Of a DNA stretch of 64,000 bases, positions 44,766 to 53,281 are shown in pieces. Within the stretch, counting starts at the first letter, position 1. Every line of letters starts with the position of its first letter. Made by a program: the position numbers and the translations under genes. This DNA is from Parasulfitobacter algicola (GTDB taxonomy: Bacteria; Pseudomonadota; Alphaproteobacteria; Rhodobacterales; Rhodobacteraceae), in NCBI RefSeq assembly GCF_013315265.1, contig NZ_JABUFE010000001.1:469001-533000 (forward strand). Reading direction: 5' to 3'. The notes under the pieces are model-generated. The model worked only from the letters and a program-made list of their open reading frames with translations, did no database searches and had not been told where the DNA came from.

Positions 44766-45823
44766 TTTTACAGCGGCAGACATATGCTTGGTCCAGGCCC
44801 GACATCCTTGCACGCGGTCTTTTGCTGGCCATCGGGTTGATCTTAAGCGCCCAGCAAGCATCAGCGCAAAATGACCGCGTTGTGGCGCTTGTTGTGTCGG
44901 TTGGTGACGGCGAAGCGCGTGCAGATGATGTGCAATCCCAACTTCAGTCAATGGGGGTTGAAACATTGCGTTCGATCAATCCGAACAATGCCGAATTACG
45001 ATCAATGGTGCGGCGTTTCGCGGACGAGTCCGAGGATGCAAGCGCAACTTTCGTTTATCTTGATATGCCCGCTGTTTCGTTTGAAGGGCGCGAATACGTC
45101 ATGCCGAATGGTGCAGGCCTGTTGTCCTATACTGATGGCACGGGCAGACCCACGGATCTGTTCACACAAGCCATTCCACTTCTTGCCTTTGCGCGCACCG
45201 CCGCACAGGCTGAACAAGGTGGTGCTGTGGTCACAACTGTCAGCGAACCGCCAGGCGGATTGCCAACTGGTATGGCTCAGATCGTGACTGCACCCGATCC
45301 CGTTGCAGGCGCCAGTTCCATCGTTGTTGTCAGTGACAATACTGCAGATCTGGTGCTGCAGGTCATCGCGGCTGCAGGTCAAGATGATACTGTGGAAATC
45401 GGTGCGATGTTCCGCCGGATGACCGTTCATGATGGCGTGTCGGTGTCAGAACTACCGAACGCCCCAATTTTCCTGAAACGCGCACCTGAACCTGTGTCTG
45501 TGCCCGACCCTGTTACTGTGGTGCCCGATGAAACGGAACCCAGTGAAGTGGTGGAAAATCCAGTGGCAACTGTGCCGCCTCAGGTCGTGGAAGCGCCCGA
45601 AACGCTTGAGGAATTGGAAATTCTGGAACGGTCGATGTCGCGGTCTGCAAAACGGTCAATCCAGCGCAGATTACGGGACCTTGGCCATTACAAGGGTCTT
45701 GTTGATGGAATTTTCGGTCCGCAAACCCGCGAAGCAATCACAATTTTTCAAACCACACGATCCGAAGAACAGACAGGTCTTCTGACCAGACGACAACTGC
45801 TTGACCTGAGAGTGCAGGGATAG
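44762..45823 (+). CDS. Caspase-like/peptidoglycan-binding exported protein
   Basis: A 353-aa exported protein. Signal helix LARGLLLAIGLILSAQQASA. Residues about 40-225 look like a caspase (C14)-type alpha/beta fold (RVVALVVSVGDGEA, DASATFVYLDMPAVSFEGREYVMP), but the usual His-Gly and Cys dyad is not evident, so it may be inactive. A Pro/Val/Glu-rich linker (about 235-280) follows. The C-terminus is PG_binding_1 (SIQRRLRDLGHYKGLVDGIFGPQTREAI). The start ATG overlaps the subtilase stop; a GTG lies 9 bp upstream. Likely periplasmic and wall-attached. Confidence 0.75.
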   Translation: MILQRQTYAWSRPDILARGLLLAIGLILSAQQASAQNDRVVALVVSVGDGEARADDVQSQLQSMGVETLRSINPNNAELRSMVRRFADESEDASATFVYLDMPAVSFEGREYVMPNGAGLLSYTDGTGRPTDLFTQAIPLLAFARTAAQAEQGGAVVTTVSEPPGGLPTGMAQIVTAPDPVAGASSIVVVSDNTADLVLQVIAAAGQDDTVEIGAMFRRMTVHDGVSVSELPNAPIFLKRAPEPVSVPDPVTVVPDETEPSEVVENPVATVPPQVVEAPETLEELEILERSMSRSAKRSIQRRLRDLGHYKGLVDGIFGPQTREAITIFQTTRSEEQTGLLTRRQLLDLRVQG

Positions 45824-45873
45824 AGCACCCTTTTAACAGCTTCGAGCACCGATATCGCAATCTTTGACTAAGG

Positions 45874-46755
45874 ATGAACCGCATGGGTCTTCGCTTTAAA
45901 TATAACATCGTTCTGGTTCTGGCATGTGTGCTTGGGATCGTTGCTGCGACAGGCATGTCTTATTGGATTGTGCAAGAGTCCGCAGTGCAAGACGTCGAGC
46001 GAGAAATCAATCTTTTACGTGCCAATGCCACGGCTGTGCGATCCTATACCCTGAACAGCATTGACCCGCTTCTGTCGGACGATAATGATATTCTGTTCCT
46101 ACCCGAGACAATCACGTCTTATGCCGCGCGCACGGTTTTTTCGATTTTCCGGCAGCAGTTTCCTCAGTACAGCTATAAAGAAGCGGCCCTTAATCCAACC
46201 AATCCGGCGGATTTGCCAAATGAACTGGAAACGTCGCTGATTGAACAGTTTCGGGCCGACCCGGCACTTGATCAATTGTCTGCGATTGTCGAAGACAACG
46301 GCGAACGTTTTCTGACAGTGGCGTTCCCAGTAACGATCAATCAACCTGGCTGTTTGCGGTGCCATGGCAACCCAGAGTTTGCGCCACCGGCTATGGTCGA
46401 TCTGTATGGATCTGAGAATGGCTTCGGTTGGGAGTTGGGTGAAACGGTCGGTGCGCAGATCATATCGGCACCAATGTCCTTGGTTGATGAACGTGCGCAG
46501 GAAACAAGCATTATCCTGAGTTCCGCGCTTGTGGCTGCATTCATCATTGTTCTGATTGCAACCAATATCATGCTCAGTCGGATCGTACTGCGCCCTGTGG
46601 CGCGCATGTCACAAGTGGCCGAACAAGTCAGTCTTGGTGATTTTTCCATCCCGGAATACGCAAAGCCCGGGCGGGATGAGATCAGTTCACTTTCGAAATC
46701 TTTCAACCGTATGCGGCGCAGTCTGGAAAGCGCCATGAAGATGATCGATGAATGA
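45874..46755 (+). CDS. DUF3365 (Tll0287-like) haem-sensor and HAMP protein
   Basis: A 293-aa membrane protein. TM1 at about 10-32, a periplasmic Tll0287-like domain with CLRCH (C160, C163, H164), a c-type haem attachment motif, TM2 at about 210-232, then a HAMP domain (LRPVARMSQVAEQVSLGDF, EISSLSKSFNRMRRSLE) that ends without a kinase or cyclase output. It probably senses redox or gas ligands and signals through the HAMP to a separate partner. The next gene, a Ser/Thr kinase, overlaps it by 8 bp and is the obvious candidate (inference). Confidence 0.85.
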   Translation: MNRMGLRFKYNIVLVLACVLGIVAATGMSYWIVQESAVQDVEREINLLRANATAVRSYTLNSIDPLLSDDNDILFLPETITSYAARTVFSIFRQQFPQYSYKEAALNPTNPADLPNELETSLIEQFRADPALDQLSAIVEDNGERFLTVAFPVTINQPGCLRCHGNPEFAPPAMVDLYGSENGFGWELGETVGAQIISAPMSLVDERAQETSIILSSALVAAFIIVLIATNIMLSRIVLRPVARMSQVAEQVSLGDFSIPEYAKPGRDEISSLSKSFNRMRRSLESAMKMIDE

Positions 46756-48118
46756 TGAAACGATCATAAAGCCCCGCGAACATCGGCGGATCGGAAAGTA
46801 CCATGTGGATGGTATTCTGGGCGAAGGGGCTATGGGTGTGGTCTATGCGGGCCACGATCCTGATATTGATCGCCAAGTCGCCATCAAAACCGTCCACAAG
46901 CATCTGATTGATGCATCCGGCGACGGGGATTGGCTGGAACGGTTTGCGCGCGAGGCCCGGGCGGCGGGTCGTGTTCTGCACCCCAATCTGGTCACGATAT
47001 TTGAATACCTTCAGCAAGATCAGGTCCCCTATCTGGTGATGGAGCGTATCCGGTCGACCACCCTTGAAGATCGGCTGGCCGCCCCGGACGGATTGGATTT
47101 GCAGGAAGTTCTGTCGATCATGGCCCAGATCCTTGATGGTCTGGCCTGTATCCACGCAGCAGGGATCGTGCATCGCGACATGAAGCCTGCCAACGTGATG
47201 GTCACCGAAAACGGAACGGTCAAGCTGACTGATTTTGGCATCGCCCGGATCACCGCCATGGACAAGACCGGCGCGGGAATGATCGGAACACCGTCCTATA
47301 TGGCACCGGAACAATTTTCGGGCGGCGATGTTGATGCCCGCGCAGATATCTATGCAACCGGCATCGTTCTTTACGAATTGCTGACTGGTAAGAAGCCCTT
47401 CGAAGGCGGTGGCATCGAGGCATTGCTGGTCGCGGCGCGATCCGAAAACGTCACTGCGCCAAGCCAGATCGTACCTGAAATACCATCGGCACTGGATGAT
47501 GTTGTCCTAAAGGCGATGAATGCGGATGCAAAGGACCGTTTTGCCAGTGCTGCGGACATGCGTGACGCACTTGTGGCCGCCCTGCCGACAGCAGACGGGA
47601 CCGCGTCGATACGCCTTTCGACATCCGCGCGTCCCAAGCGAGATCAGGCAAAAGTCGGATCCAACACCATGCTGAGCCGGATGTCATCGCAGACACTGAC
47701 ACAGGTTGAACGCCATTTGATCGACAAGATTGGTCCAATGGGCCGGGTTATTGCGCGTCGTGCTGCTGCAAGCGCCACAAACAACGAAGAACTGCTTGAT
47801 ATCATTCTTAAAGAACTGACGCAGGAGGACGAGCGTCACGAAATGCATGCATCGCTTTTACGTTTGCTGGCTGCAAATGTGGGGCCTGCGCCGGCTGGAA
47901 TTTCGGACGATAACTTACATCATCTTATTGCACTTCTCAAGCCGCTGCTTGGTCCGATTTCAACGGTTTTGGTCAAGCGCCATGCGGCGAAGTCCACATC
48001 CATCGAAGATCTTGTTCAAGCCTTGTCAGACACGCTGAATGATCCGGCCGAAAAAGCCGGTTTTCTTAAGGCAGCCCAAAGCGACCAACGACCGCATCCT
48101 GATGGAAAAGGAATATGA
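46748..48118 (+). CDS. Ser/Thr protein kinase, PpkA-like
   Basis: A 456-aa Hanks-type kinase. Kinase domain about residues 15-275: G-loop ILGEGAMGVVYAG, VAIK lysine, catalytic HRDMKPANV, DFG in LTDFGIARI, and GTPSYMAPEQFSGG. The C-terminal 170 residues are helical and unassigned; there is no TM helix, so it is cytosolic, unlike PpkA proteins with a membrane segment. In other T6SS loci PpkA phosphorylates Fha1 to trigger assembly. No Fha or PppA gene is in the window. It overlaps the haem-sensor gene and lies 62 bp before tssA. Confidence 0.92.
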   Translation: MNDETIIKPREHRRIGKYHVDGILGEGAMGVVYAGHDPDIDRQVAIKTVHKHLIDASGDGDWLERFAREARAAGRVLHPNLVTIFEYLQQDQVPYLVMERIRSTTLEDRLAAPDGLDLQEVLSIMAQILDGLACIHAAGIVHRDMKPANVMVTENGTVKLTDFGIARITAMDKTGAGMIGTPSYMAPEQFSGGDVDARADIYATGIVLYELLTGKKPFEGGGIEALLVAARSENVTAPSQIVPEIPSALDDVVLKAMNADAKDRFASAADMRDALVAALPTADGTASIRLSTSARPKRDQAKVGSNTMLSRMSSQTLTQVERHLIDKIGPMGRVIARRAAASATNNEELLDIILKELTQEDERHEMHASLLRLLAANVGPAPAGISDDNLHHLIALLKPLLGPISTVLVKRHAAKSTSIEDLVQALSDTLNDPAEKAGFLKAAQSDQRPHPDGKGI

Positions 48119-48180
48119 ACTGATGTTGAAAATACAAATGCAGCAGCATTTCAACGCGCTGTGCATCAAAGGGAAGCGCT

Positions 48181-49206
48181 ATGCTTGATCTGGATAAACT
48201 TTTTAAAACCATAGCTGATGAGGCACCAAGCGGCGAAGATCTTGAATATGACGCTGACTTTATAGAGCTGGAAACGGCCAATCAGCCCGGCGAAGAACGC
48301 ATGATCGGAGAGTCGGTGATACCGGCGGCAGATCCGGATTATGATCAGGTCATTGATCTGGCCACTGCATTGCTTGACCGCACAAAAGATCTGCGCATTG
48401 CGGTGACGCTTGCGAACGCGGCACTTCGGACACAGGGTTTGCCTGCGTTTGAACAGGTTTTACGCTATATCCGAGATTGTCTTGAGAATTTCTGGGACAG
48501 CGTGCATCCGCAATTGGATGAAGAAGATGATGATGACCCCACAATGCGGGTCAATGCCGTACTTGGCCTGACAAACCGGACAACGGTTTTACGATCACTG
48601 CGAATGGCGCCACTGACGAATAGCCGTGCCTTTGGGCGGTTCTGTCTGCGTGATCTGGAAATTGCAGCCGGAGAGATCACGCCTGGGTCCGAGATTGAAA
48701 ATGTACCTTCGGCGCAAAATATTTCTGCAGCATTTCAGGATCAGGGTGCTGACAATCTTACTGAAACCATGGCTGCAATTGTCGCCCTGCAAGACCATGC
48801 CAAGGCAATTCTGGCGATCTTTGATGACAAGCTTGGGGCGCTTGGGCCAGATCTGACGCCACTTTTGAAGATGTTGCACGATATTAAACAGCATCTTGCC
48901 AAGTATACAGATAACACGTTGGCTGAAGATGATGATGTGGCTCCGAACGTATATACGGCAGCACCAAAGGCAACACCGAATTTACAGGGCATCGGTGCAA
49001 TCAATTGCCCCAAGGATGTTGTGAACGCAATCGACCGTATCGTCGATTATTATGCCCGCAATGAACCGTCCAGCCCGCTGCCGCTTTTGCTGACCCGGGC
49101 CAAGAAACTGGTTTCCGCGGATTTCTTTACGATCATGAAAGATATGGCCCCGCTGGGCGTGGAAAACGTCGCCCTGATCGGTGGTTTGGACGAAGATGAA
49201 GACTAA
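48181..49206 (+). CDS. tssA: T6SS protein TssA
   Basis: A 341-aa TssA with an ImpA-type N-terminal domain: LDLDKLFKTIADEAPSGEDLEYD, then DPDYDQVIDLATALLDRTKDLRIAV and FWDSVHPQLDEEDDDDPTMRVNAVLGL. The C-terminal part ends with INCPKDVVNAIDRIVDYY. TssA coordinates baseplate and tail tube/sheath assembly in the cytoplasm. Shine-Dalgarno AAAGGGAAG. First canonical T6SS gene of the cluster. Confidence 0.95.
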   Translation: MLDLDKLFKTIADEAPSGEDLEYDADFIELETANQPGEERMIGESVIPAADPDYDQVIDLATALLDRTKDLRIAVTLANAALRTQGLPAFEQVLRYIRDCLENFWDSVHPQLDEEDDDDPTMRVNAVLGLTNRTTVLRSLRMAPLTNSRAFGRFCLRDLEIAAGEITPGSEIENVPSAQNISAAFQDQGADNLTETMAAIVALQDHAKAILAIFDDKLGALGPDLTPLLKMLHDIKQHLAKYTDNTLAEDDDVAPNVYTAAPKATPNLQGIGAINCPKDVVNAIDRIVDYYARNEPSSPLPLLLTRAKKLVSADFFTIMKDMAPLGVENVALIGGLDEDED

Positions 49207-49271
49207 TGCCCGCGTGGCGCAACCCGCGCTGGATGGCAGATAAACCCAAATAAAACAAAAGGATACACACG

Positions 49272-49781
49272 ATGACAACAAGCAGTCAGAAATTCATCGC
49301 ACGCAACCGGGCGCCACGGGTTCAGATCGAATACGATGTCGAACTTTATGGTGCCGAAAAATCTGTTCAATTGCCTTTTGTCATGGGCGTCATGTCGGAT
49401 CTTTCGGGTAAGTCCGAAGAACCGTTACCGTCGGTTGCTGACCGGAAATTCTTGGAAATCGATGTCGACAATTTTGATGACAGGATGAAGTCGATGAAAC
49501 CCCGGGCCGCATTTAGCGTTCCCAACACGCTAACCGGCGAAGGCAACCTGTCTGTCGATATGACTTTCGAAAGTATGGATGATTTTTCGCCCGCCGCAAT
49601 CGCCCGAAAAGTAGCGCCGCTAAAAAATTTACTAGAGGCGCGAACCCAATTGGCAAACCTGACCACTTACATGGACGGAAAGACCGGTGCGGAAAACCTG
49701 ATGGCCGAGGTCATAAAGGATCCAAAATTGCTGAAAGCTTTAGCATCAGCGCCCGCCGCGACCTCCGAGAATGAGGAATAG
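49272..49781 (+). CDS. tssB: T6SS contractile sheath small subunit TssB
   Basis: A 169-aa TssB (VipA/ImpB). Motifs: RNRAPRVQIEYDVELYGAEK, LPFVMGVMSDLSGKS, FLEIDVDNFDDRM, MDDFSPAAIARKVAPL and LEARTQL. It pairs with TssC to build the contractile sheath, and its N-terminal helix is the usual ClpV/TagJ interaction point. A close paralogue forms the first 165 residues of the fusion protein at 60302. It lies 3 bp before tssC. Confidence 0.97.
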   Translation: MTTSSQKFIARNRAPRVQIEYDVELYGAEKSVQLPFVMGVMSDLSGKSEEPLPSVADRKFLEIDVDNFDDRMKSMKPRAAFSVPNTLTGEGNLSVDMTFESMDDFSPAAIARKVAPLKNLLEARTQLANLTTYMDGKTGAENLMAEVIKDPKLLKALASAPAATSENEE

Positions 49782-49784
49782 GTC

Positions 49785-51281
49785 ATGACAAAGACAAAGA
49801 ATAATACTGCGGACGCGACGACAGAGACGATTTTTGCGTCCTCCGAATTTGCATCCCTTCTTCAAAAAGAATTTCGACCCAAGTCTGATCAAGCCAGAAC
49901 TGCAGTCGAAGAGGCTGTTAGAACGCTGGCAGCGCAGGTTCTTGAAAACGAAACGCTTGTATCCGACGATGCGCTGCGGTCGATTGAGGGGATCATTGCC
50001 GAGATCGACAAAAAGCTAACTGAACAGGTTAATCAGATCCTGCATCATCAGGATTACCAGAAGCTGGAAAGTGCCTGGCGGGGTCTGCATTTTCTGGTCA
50101 ACAACACCGAAACAGACGAAATGTTGAAGATCCGTGTTCTAAACATTTCAAAGAAAGATTTGTCAAAAACGCTGCGGAAATTCAAAGGCACAGCATGGGA
50201 CCAGTCGCCTATTTTCAAGAAGCTGTACGAAGAAGAATACGGACAGTTTGGCGGCGAACCATATGGGTGTCTGATCGGCGATTATCATTTTGCCCATAAC
50301 CCGCAGGATGTCGAAATTCTAAGTGAGATGTCAAAGGTTGCGGCCGCGTCACACGCGCCTTTCCTGACGGGCGCTGATCCGTCGCTTTTGCAGATGGACA
50401 ACTGGTCGGAACTCGCCAATCCACGGGATCTTACCAAGATTTTCCAGACGCCGGAATATGCTGCATGGCGCAGCCTACGTGAAAGCGAAGACAGCCGTTA
50501 TCTGGGTCTGGCCATGCCACGGTTTCTGGGGCGTTATCCGTATGGTGCAAAAACGGACCCGGTCGAGGAGTTCGCTTTTGAAGAGGACACCGAAAGCCCG
50601 AATTCCGAGACATATTGCTGGGTCAATGCGGCCTATGGCATGGCGCGCAATGTTACCCGATCCTTCAAAGAGTATGGCTGGTGTACACGCATCCGCGGTG
50701 TGGAATCCGGTGGAACTGTTGACAATCTGCCAAACCACACCTTCCCAACTGATGATGGTGGTGTCGATATGAAGTGCCCGACCGAAATTGCGATTTCGGA
50801 TCGCCGCGAGGCCGAGCTTGCAGCAAATGGCATGATGCCGTTGATCCATCGCAAGAACTCAGACACAGCCGCATTCATCGGCGCACAGTCGCTGCACAAA
50901 CCAGCAGAATATGATGATCCTGATGCGACAGCCAACGCAAATCTTGCAGCCCGTTTGCCATATCTTTTTGCGACTTGTCGGTTTGCCCATTATCTGAAGT
51001 GCATCGTGCGCGACAAGGTCGGATCATTCCAAGGGCGCAACGATATGCAGGAATGGTTGCAGGACTGGATCAACAATTATGTTGATTACAACGCCAGCAG
51101 CTCACCCGAAGAAGAAAAAGCGCGCAAACCACTCGCCTCGGCAGAGGTGCAGGTGGAAGAGGTCGAGGACAACCCCGGTTACTATACTTCAAAATTTTTC
51201 CTGCGGCCGCACTATCAGCTTGAGGGGCTATCGGTGTCGCTTCGGCTGGTGTCGAAACTACCGTCTCAGAAGAAAGCTTAA
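49785..51281 (+). CDS. tssC: T6SS contractile sheath large subunit TssC
   Basis: A 498-aa TssC (VipB/ImpC). N-terminal helix FASLLQKEFRPKSDQ; middle motifs LESAWRGLHFLVNNTETDE, EYGQFGGEPYGCLIGDYHF, GLAMPRFLGRYPYG; C-terminal DNPGYYTSKFFLRPHYQLEG, the strand pair that locks neighbouring sheath subunits together. Full length for the family. Immediately follows tssB and should be translated with it in equal amounts. Confidence 0.97.
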   Translation: MTKTKNNTADATTETIFASSEFASLLQKEFRPKSDQARTAVEEAVRTLAAQVLENETLVSDDALRSIEGIIAEIDKKLTEQVNQILHHQDYQKLESAWRGLHFLVNNTETDEMLKIRVLNISKKDLSKTLRKFKGTAWDQSPIFKKLYEEEYGQFGGEPYGCLIGDYHFAHNPQDVEILSEMSKVAAASHAPFLTGADPSLLQMDNWSELANPRDLTKIFQTPEYAAWRSLRESEDSRYLGLAMPRFLGRYPYGAKTDPVEEFAFEEDTESPNSETYCWVNAAYGMARNVTRSFKEYGWCTRIRGVESGGTVDNLPNHTFPTDDGGVDMKCPTEIAISDRREAELAANGMMPLIHRKNSDTAAFIGAQSLHKPAEYDDPDATANANLAARLPYLFATCRFAHYLKCIVRDKVGSFQGRNDMQEWLQDWINNYVDYNASSSPEEEKARKPLASAEVQVEEVEDNPGYYTSKFFLRPHYQLEGLSVSLRLVSKLPSQKKA

Positions 51282-51354
51282 TCCAGAACTGGCGCGCGCA
51301 GCAGTGTCTGGGCCGCCAATGATCTTCAGTCTTTAATCTAAAAAGGAACCTACA

Positions 51355-51891
51355 ATGGCAATCGACGCATATCTTTATTTTCCAAAAAACAACGAAATCA
51401 ACGTTGCGGGCGAAACGCTTGACAGCGAGATGTCACAAAAAAAAGCCTTTGAACTTGAGAGTTTTGGGTTTGGTGCAAATAACAGCATCAAGATCAGTTC
51501 GGATACTGGCGGTGCCGGTGGCGGAAAGACTGATTTCGAAGAGTTTGAGATCAAAAAGAAAACCGATACAGCCTCTTGTGGGTTGTTTCAGATGCTGTGT
51601 CTTAGCAAACACTTTGACGAAGCGATCTTAGAGCTTCGCCGCGCAGGTGGATCAAGCAGTAAGTCGGGCGCGACATTCATGAAAATTCATTTCCTGATGG
51701 TTGTTTTAAGCAAGATGACCTGGTCCGGTGACGAAGATAGTCTTAGCGAAGATATCACCTTTGAATATGGCGCCATCCGGCTTGAATACTTCCAGCAAGA
51801 TAAAACAGGCAAATTGAAGAAAGCAGACGGCGATCAGGGCGAAGCCAAGTGGAGCCGAACGGTCAACGAAAACGTCTATCGCATCAAGTAA
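51355..51891 (+). CDS. hcp: T6SS tube protein Hcp (TssD)
   Basis: A 178-aa Hcp-family protein: MAIDAYLYFPKNNEINVAGE, ELESFGFGANNSIKI, KIHFLMVVLSKMTW and FEYGAIRLEYFQQD. It forms the hexameric inner tube expelled by the sheath. It is slightly longer than classical Hcp, with a Gly-rich loop (GGAGGGKTDFEEF). Shine-Dalgarno AAAAAGGA. Single Hcp copy in this window. Confidence 0.95.
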   Translation: MAIDAYLYFPKNNEINVAGETLDSEMSQKKAFELESFGFGANNSIKISSDTGGAGGGKTDFEEFEIKKKTDTASCGLFQMLCLSKHFDEAILELRRAGGSSSKSGATFMKIHFLMVVLSKMTWSGDEDSLSEDITFEYGAIRLEYFQQDKTGKLKKADGDQGEAKWSRTVNENVYRIK

Positions 51892-51949
51892 TCTGACCCC
51901 TTTGGCGGGTGCGATTTTGCGCCCGTCCATATTATTCAAGGTATGCGCC

Positions 51950-52786
51950 ATGACAGCCGAAGACCTTCTTAAACAAGGTGATCTTGACGCAGCTTTGTCT
52001 GCCTTGCAGGAGAGTATTCGTAAATCACCCCAGGATGCCCGCCTGCGCGTTTTTCTGTTTCAGTTGCTTTGCATTCAGGGCGATTGGACACGGGCGATCA
52101 TGCAGCTGAAGACATGTGCCACACTTGATCCCGCTGCAAGAACAATGGCCCAGATGTACCGCGAAGCGATCATCTGTGAGGTCCATCGCGAAAAAGTATT
52201 TAGCGGACAGCACATACCACTGATTTTTGGGAAACCCCAAGATTGGATCGCGTGGCTGGTTCAGGCTATCAAACTGCAGGCACAAGGGGATGTAAGTGCA
52301 GCTTATGATTTGCGCGCAAAGGCGTTTGATGCAGCCCCAACGATTTCGGGTACCTTGAACGGCACAGCATTTAACTGGATTGCGGATGCTGATCCCCGAC
52401 TGGGGCCGATCCTTGAGATCATTGTTGACGGCAAGTATTTTTGGGTCCCCTTTACCGCAATTCATCGTATCGTCATTGAGCCGCCTGCTGATTTGCGCGA
52501 TGCGGTTTGGACACCAGCGACGATCACATGGTCGAATGGTGGTGATGGTATCGTCTTGATCCCCACCCGATATGTCGGGTCGGTACAATCACGCGATCCG
52601 TCTTATATGCTGTCACGTGCAACCGGCTGGTCCGGCGACGGTGATAATGTACAGGCAGGGCTGGGCCAGCGAATGCTGGTAAGCGATATGCAGGACTTTG
52701 CCCTGCTGGACATCCGTGAAATGGCGCTTGGTGACGCCCCGGTAGTGGCCGATGATCTTGATATACCGGTTTCGCATCATGGCTGA
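51950..52786 (+). CDS. tagJ: T6SS accessory protein TagJ/ImpE
   Basis: A 278-aa ImpE/SciE family protein: N-terminal TPR-like region (DLLKQGDLDAALSALQESIRKSPQDARLRVFLFQLLC) and C-terminal ImpE domain (GKYFWVPFTAIHRIVIEPPADLRD). In Pseudomonas HsiE/TagJ binds TssB and ClpV and modulates sheath disassembly. I chose the ATG at 51950, matching the family N-terminus; an earlier one at 51902 adds an unrelated leader. It overlaps tssE. Confidence 0.9.
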   Translation: MTAEDLLKQGDLDAALSALQESIRKSPQDARLRVFLFQLLCIQGDWTRAIMQLKTCATLDPAARTMAQMYREAIICEVHREKVFSGQHIPLIFGKPQDWIAWLVQAIKLQAQGDVSAAYDLRAKAFDAAPTISGTLNGTAFNWIADADPRLGPILEIIVDGKYFWVPFTAIHRIVIEPPADLRDAVWTPATITWSNGGDGIVLIPTRYVGSVQSRDPSYMLSRATGWSGDGDNVQAGLGQRMLVSDMQDFALLDIREMALGDAPVVADDLDIPVSHHG

Positions 52787-53276
52787 TTCCATGTTGAAAG
52801 AACGGCTTCAGCCATCTTTGCTGGATAGATTGACCGATGATGCGCCAGAAAAGAAAACCGAACCTGCATCCAACTGGATTATCGATGTCAGCAGACTGCG
52901 CGACATCATTCAACGTGATCTGGGGTGGTTGCTTAATACATCAAACATGGAAGCCGAACATGATCTGGAGCTTTATCCGAACGTGGCCAGATCGGTCCTG
53001 AACTATGGTATCAGCGATATATCTGGATCTACGGCGACAACAGGACGGGCGAACGAGATCCGTCAGGCAATCCGTGCTGCAATAGAAGCCTTTGAACCGC
53101 GCCTTCTGACTGAAACGCTTGTGGTTGATATGCGGCAAGAGGCAGTTGGTTCGGGTGCAATCATATCATTCGAAATCCGCGCCGAACTTTGGGCCGATCC
53201 CGTACCCGTCGATCTGTATCTTCGGACGGCACTTGATGTGACGACCGGCGAAGTCAAACTGAACAGGCAAGGCTGA
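52779..53276 (+). CDS. tssE: T6SS baseplate protein TssE
   Basis: A 165-aa gp25-like baseplate wedge protein. Motifs: QPSLLDRLTDD, SRLRDIIQRDLGWLLNT, ELYPNVARSVLNYGISDISG, and IRQAIRAAIEAFEPRL. The ATG at 52779 overlaps the tagJ stop and matches the family N-terminus. It contacts TssB/C sheath ends and TssF/G. Confidence 0.94.
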   Translation: MADSMLKERLQPSLLDRLTDDAPEKKTEPASNWIIDVSRLRDIIQRDLGWLLNTSNMEAEHDLELYPNVARSVLNYGISDISGSTATTGRANEIRQAIRAAIEAFEPRLLTETLVVDMRQEAVGSGAIISFEIRAELWADPVPVDLYLRTALDVTTGEVKLNRQG

Positions 53277-53281
53277 CGGAT

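Noticed and set aside
46703-47314. 203-aa minus-strand reading frame opposite the kinase gene
   Set aside because: Mirror of the kinase coding sequence; no domain, no start signal.
48124-48189. 21-codon ORF between the kinase gene and tssA as a leader peptide
   Set aside because: It overlaps the tssA ribosome site, but has no regulatory codon run or attenuator hairpin; probably chance.
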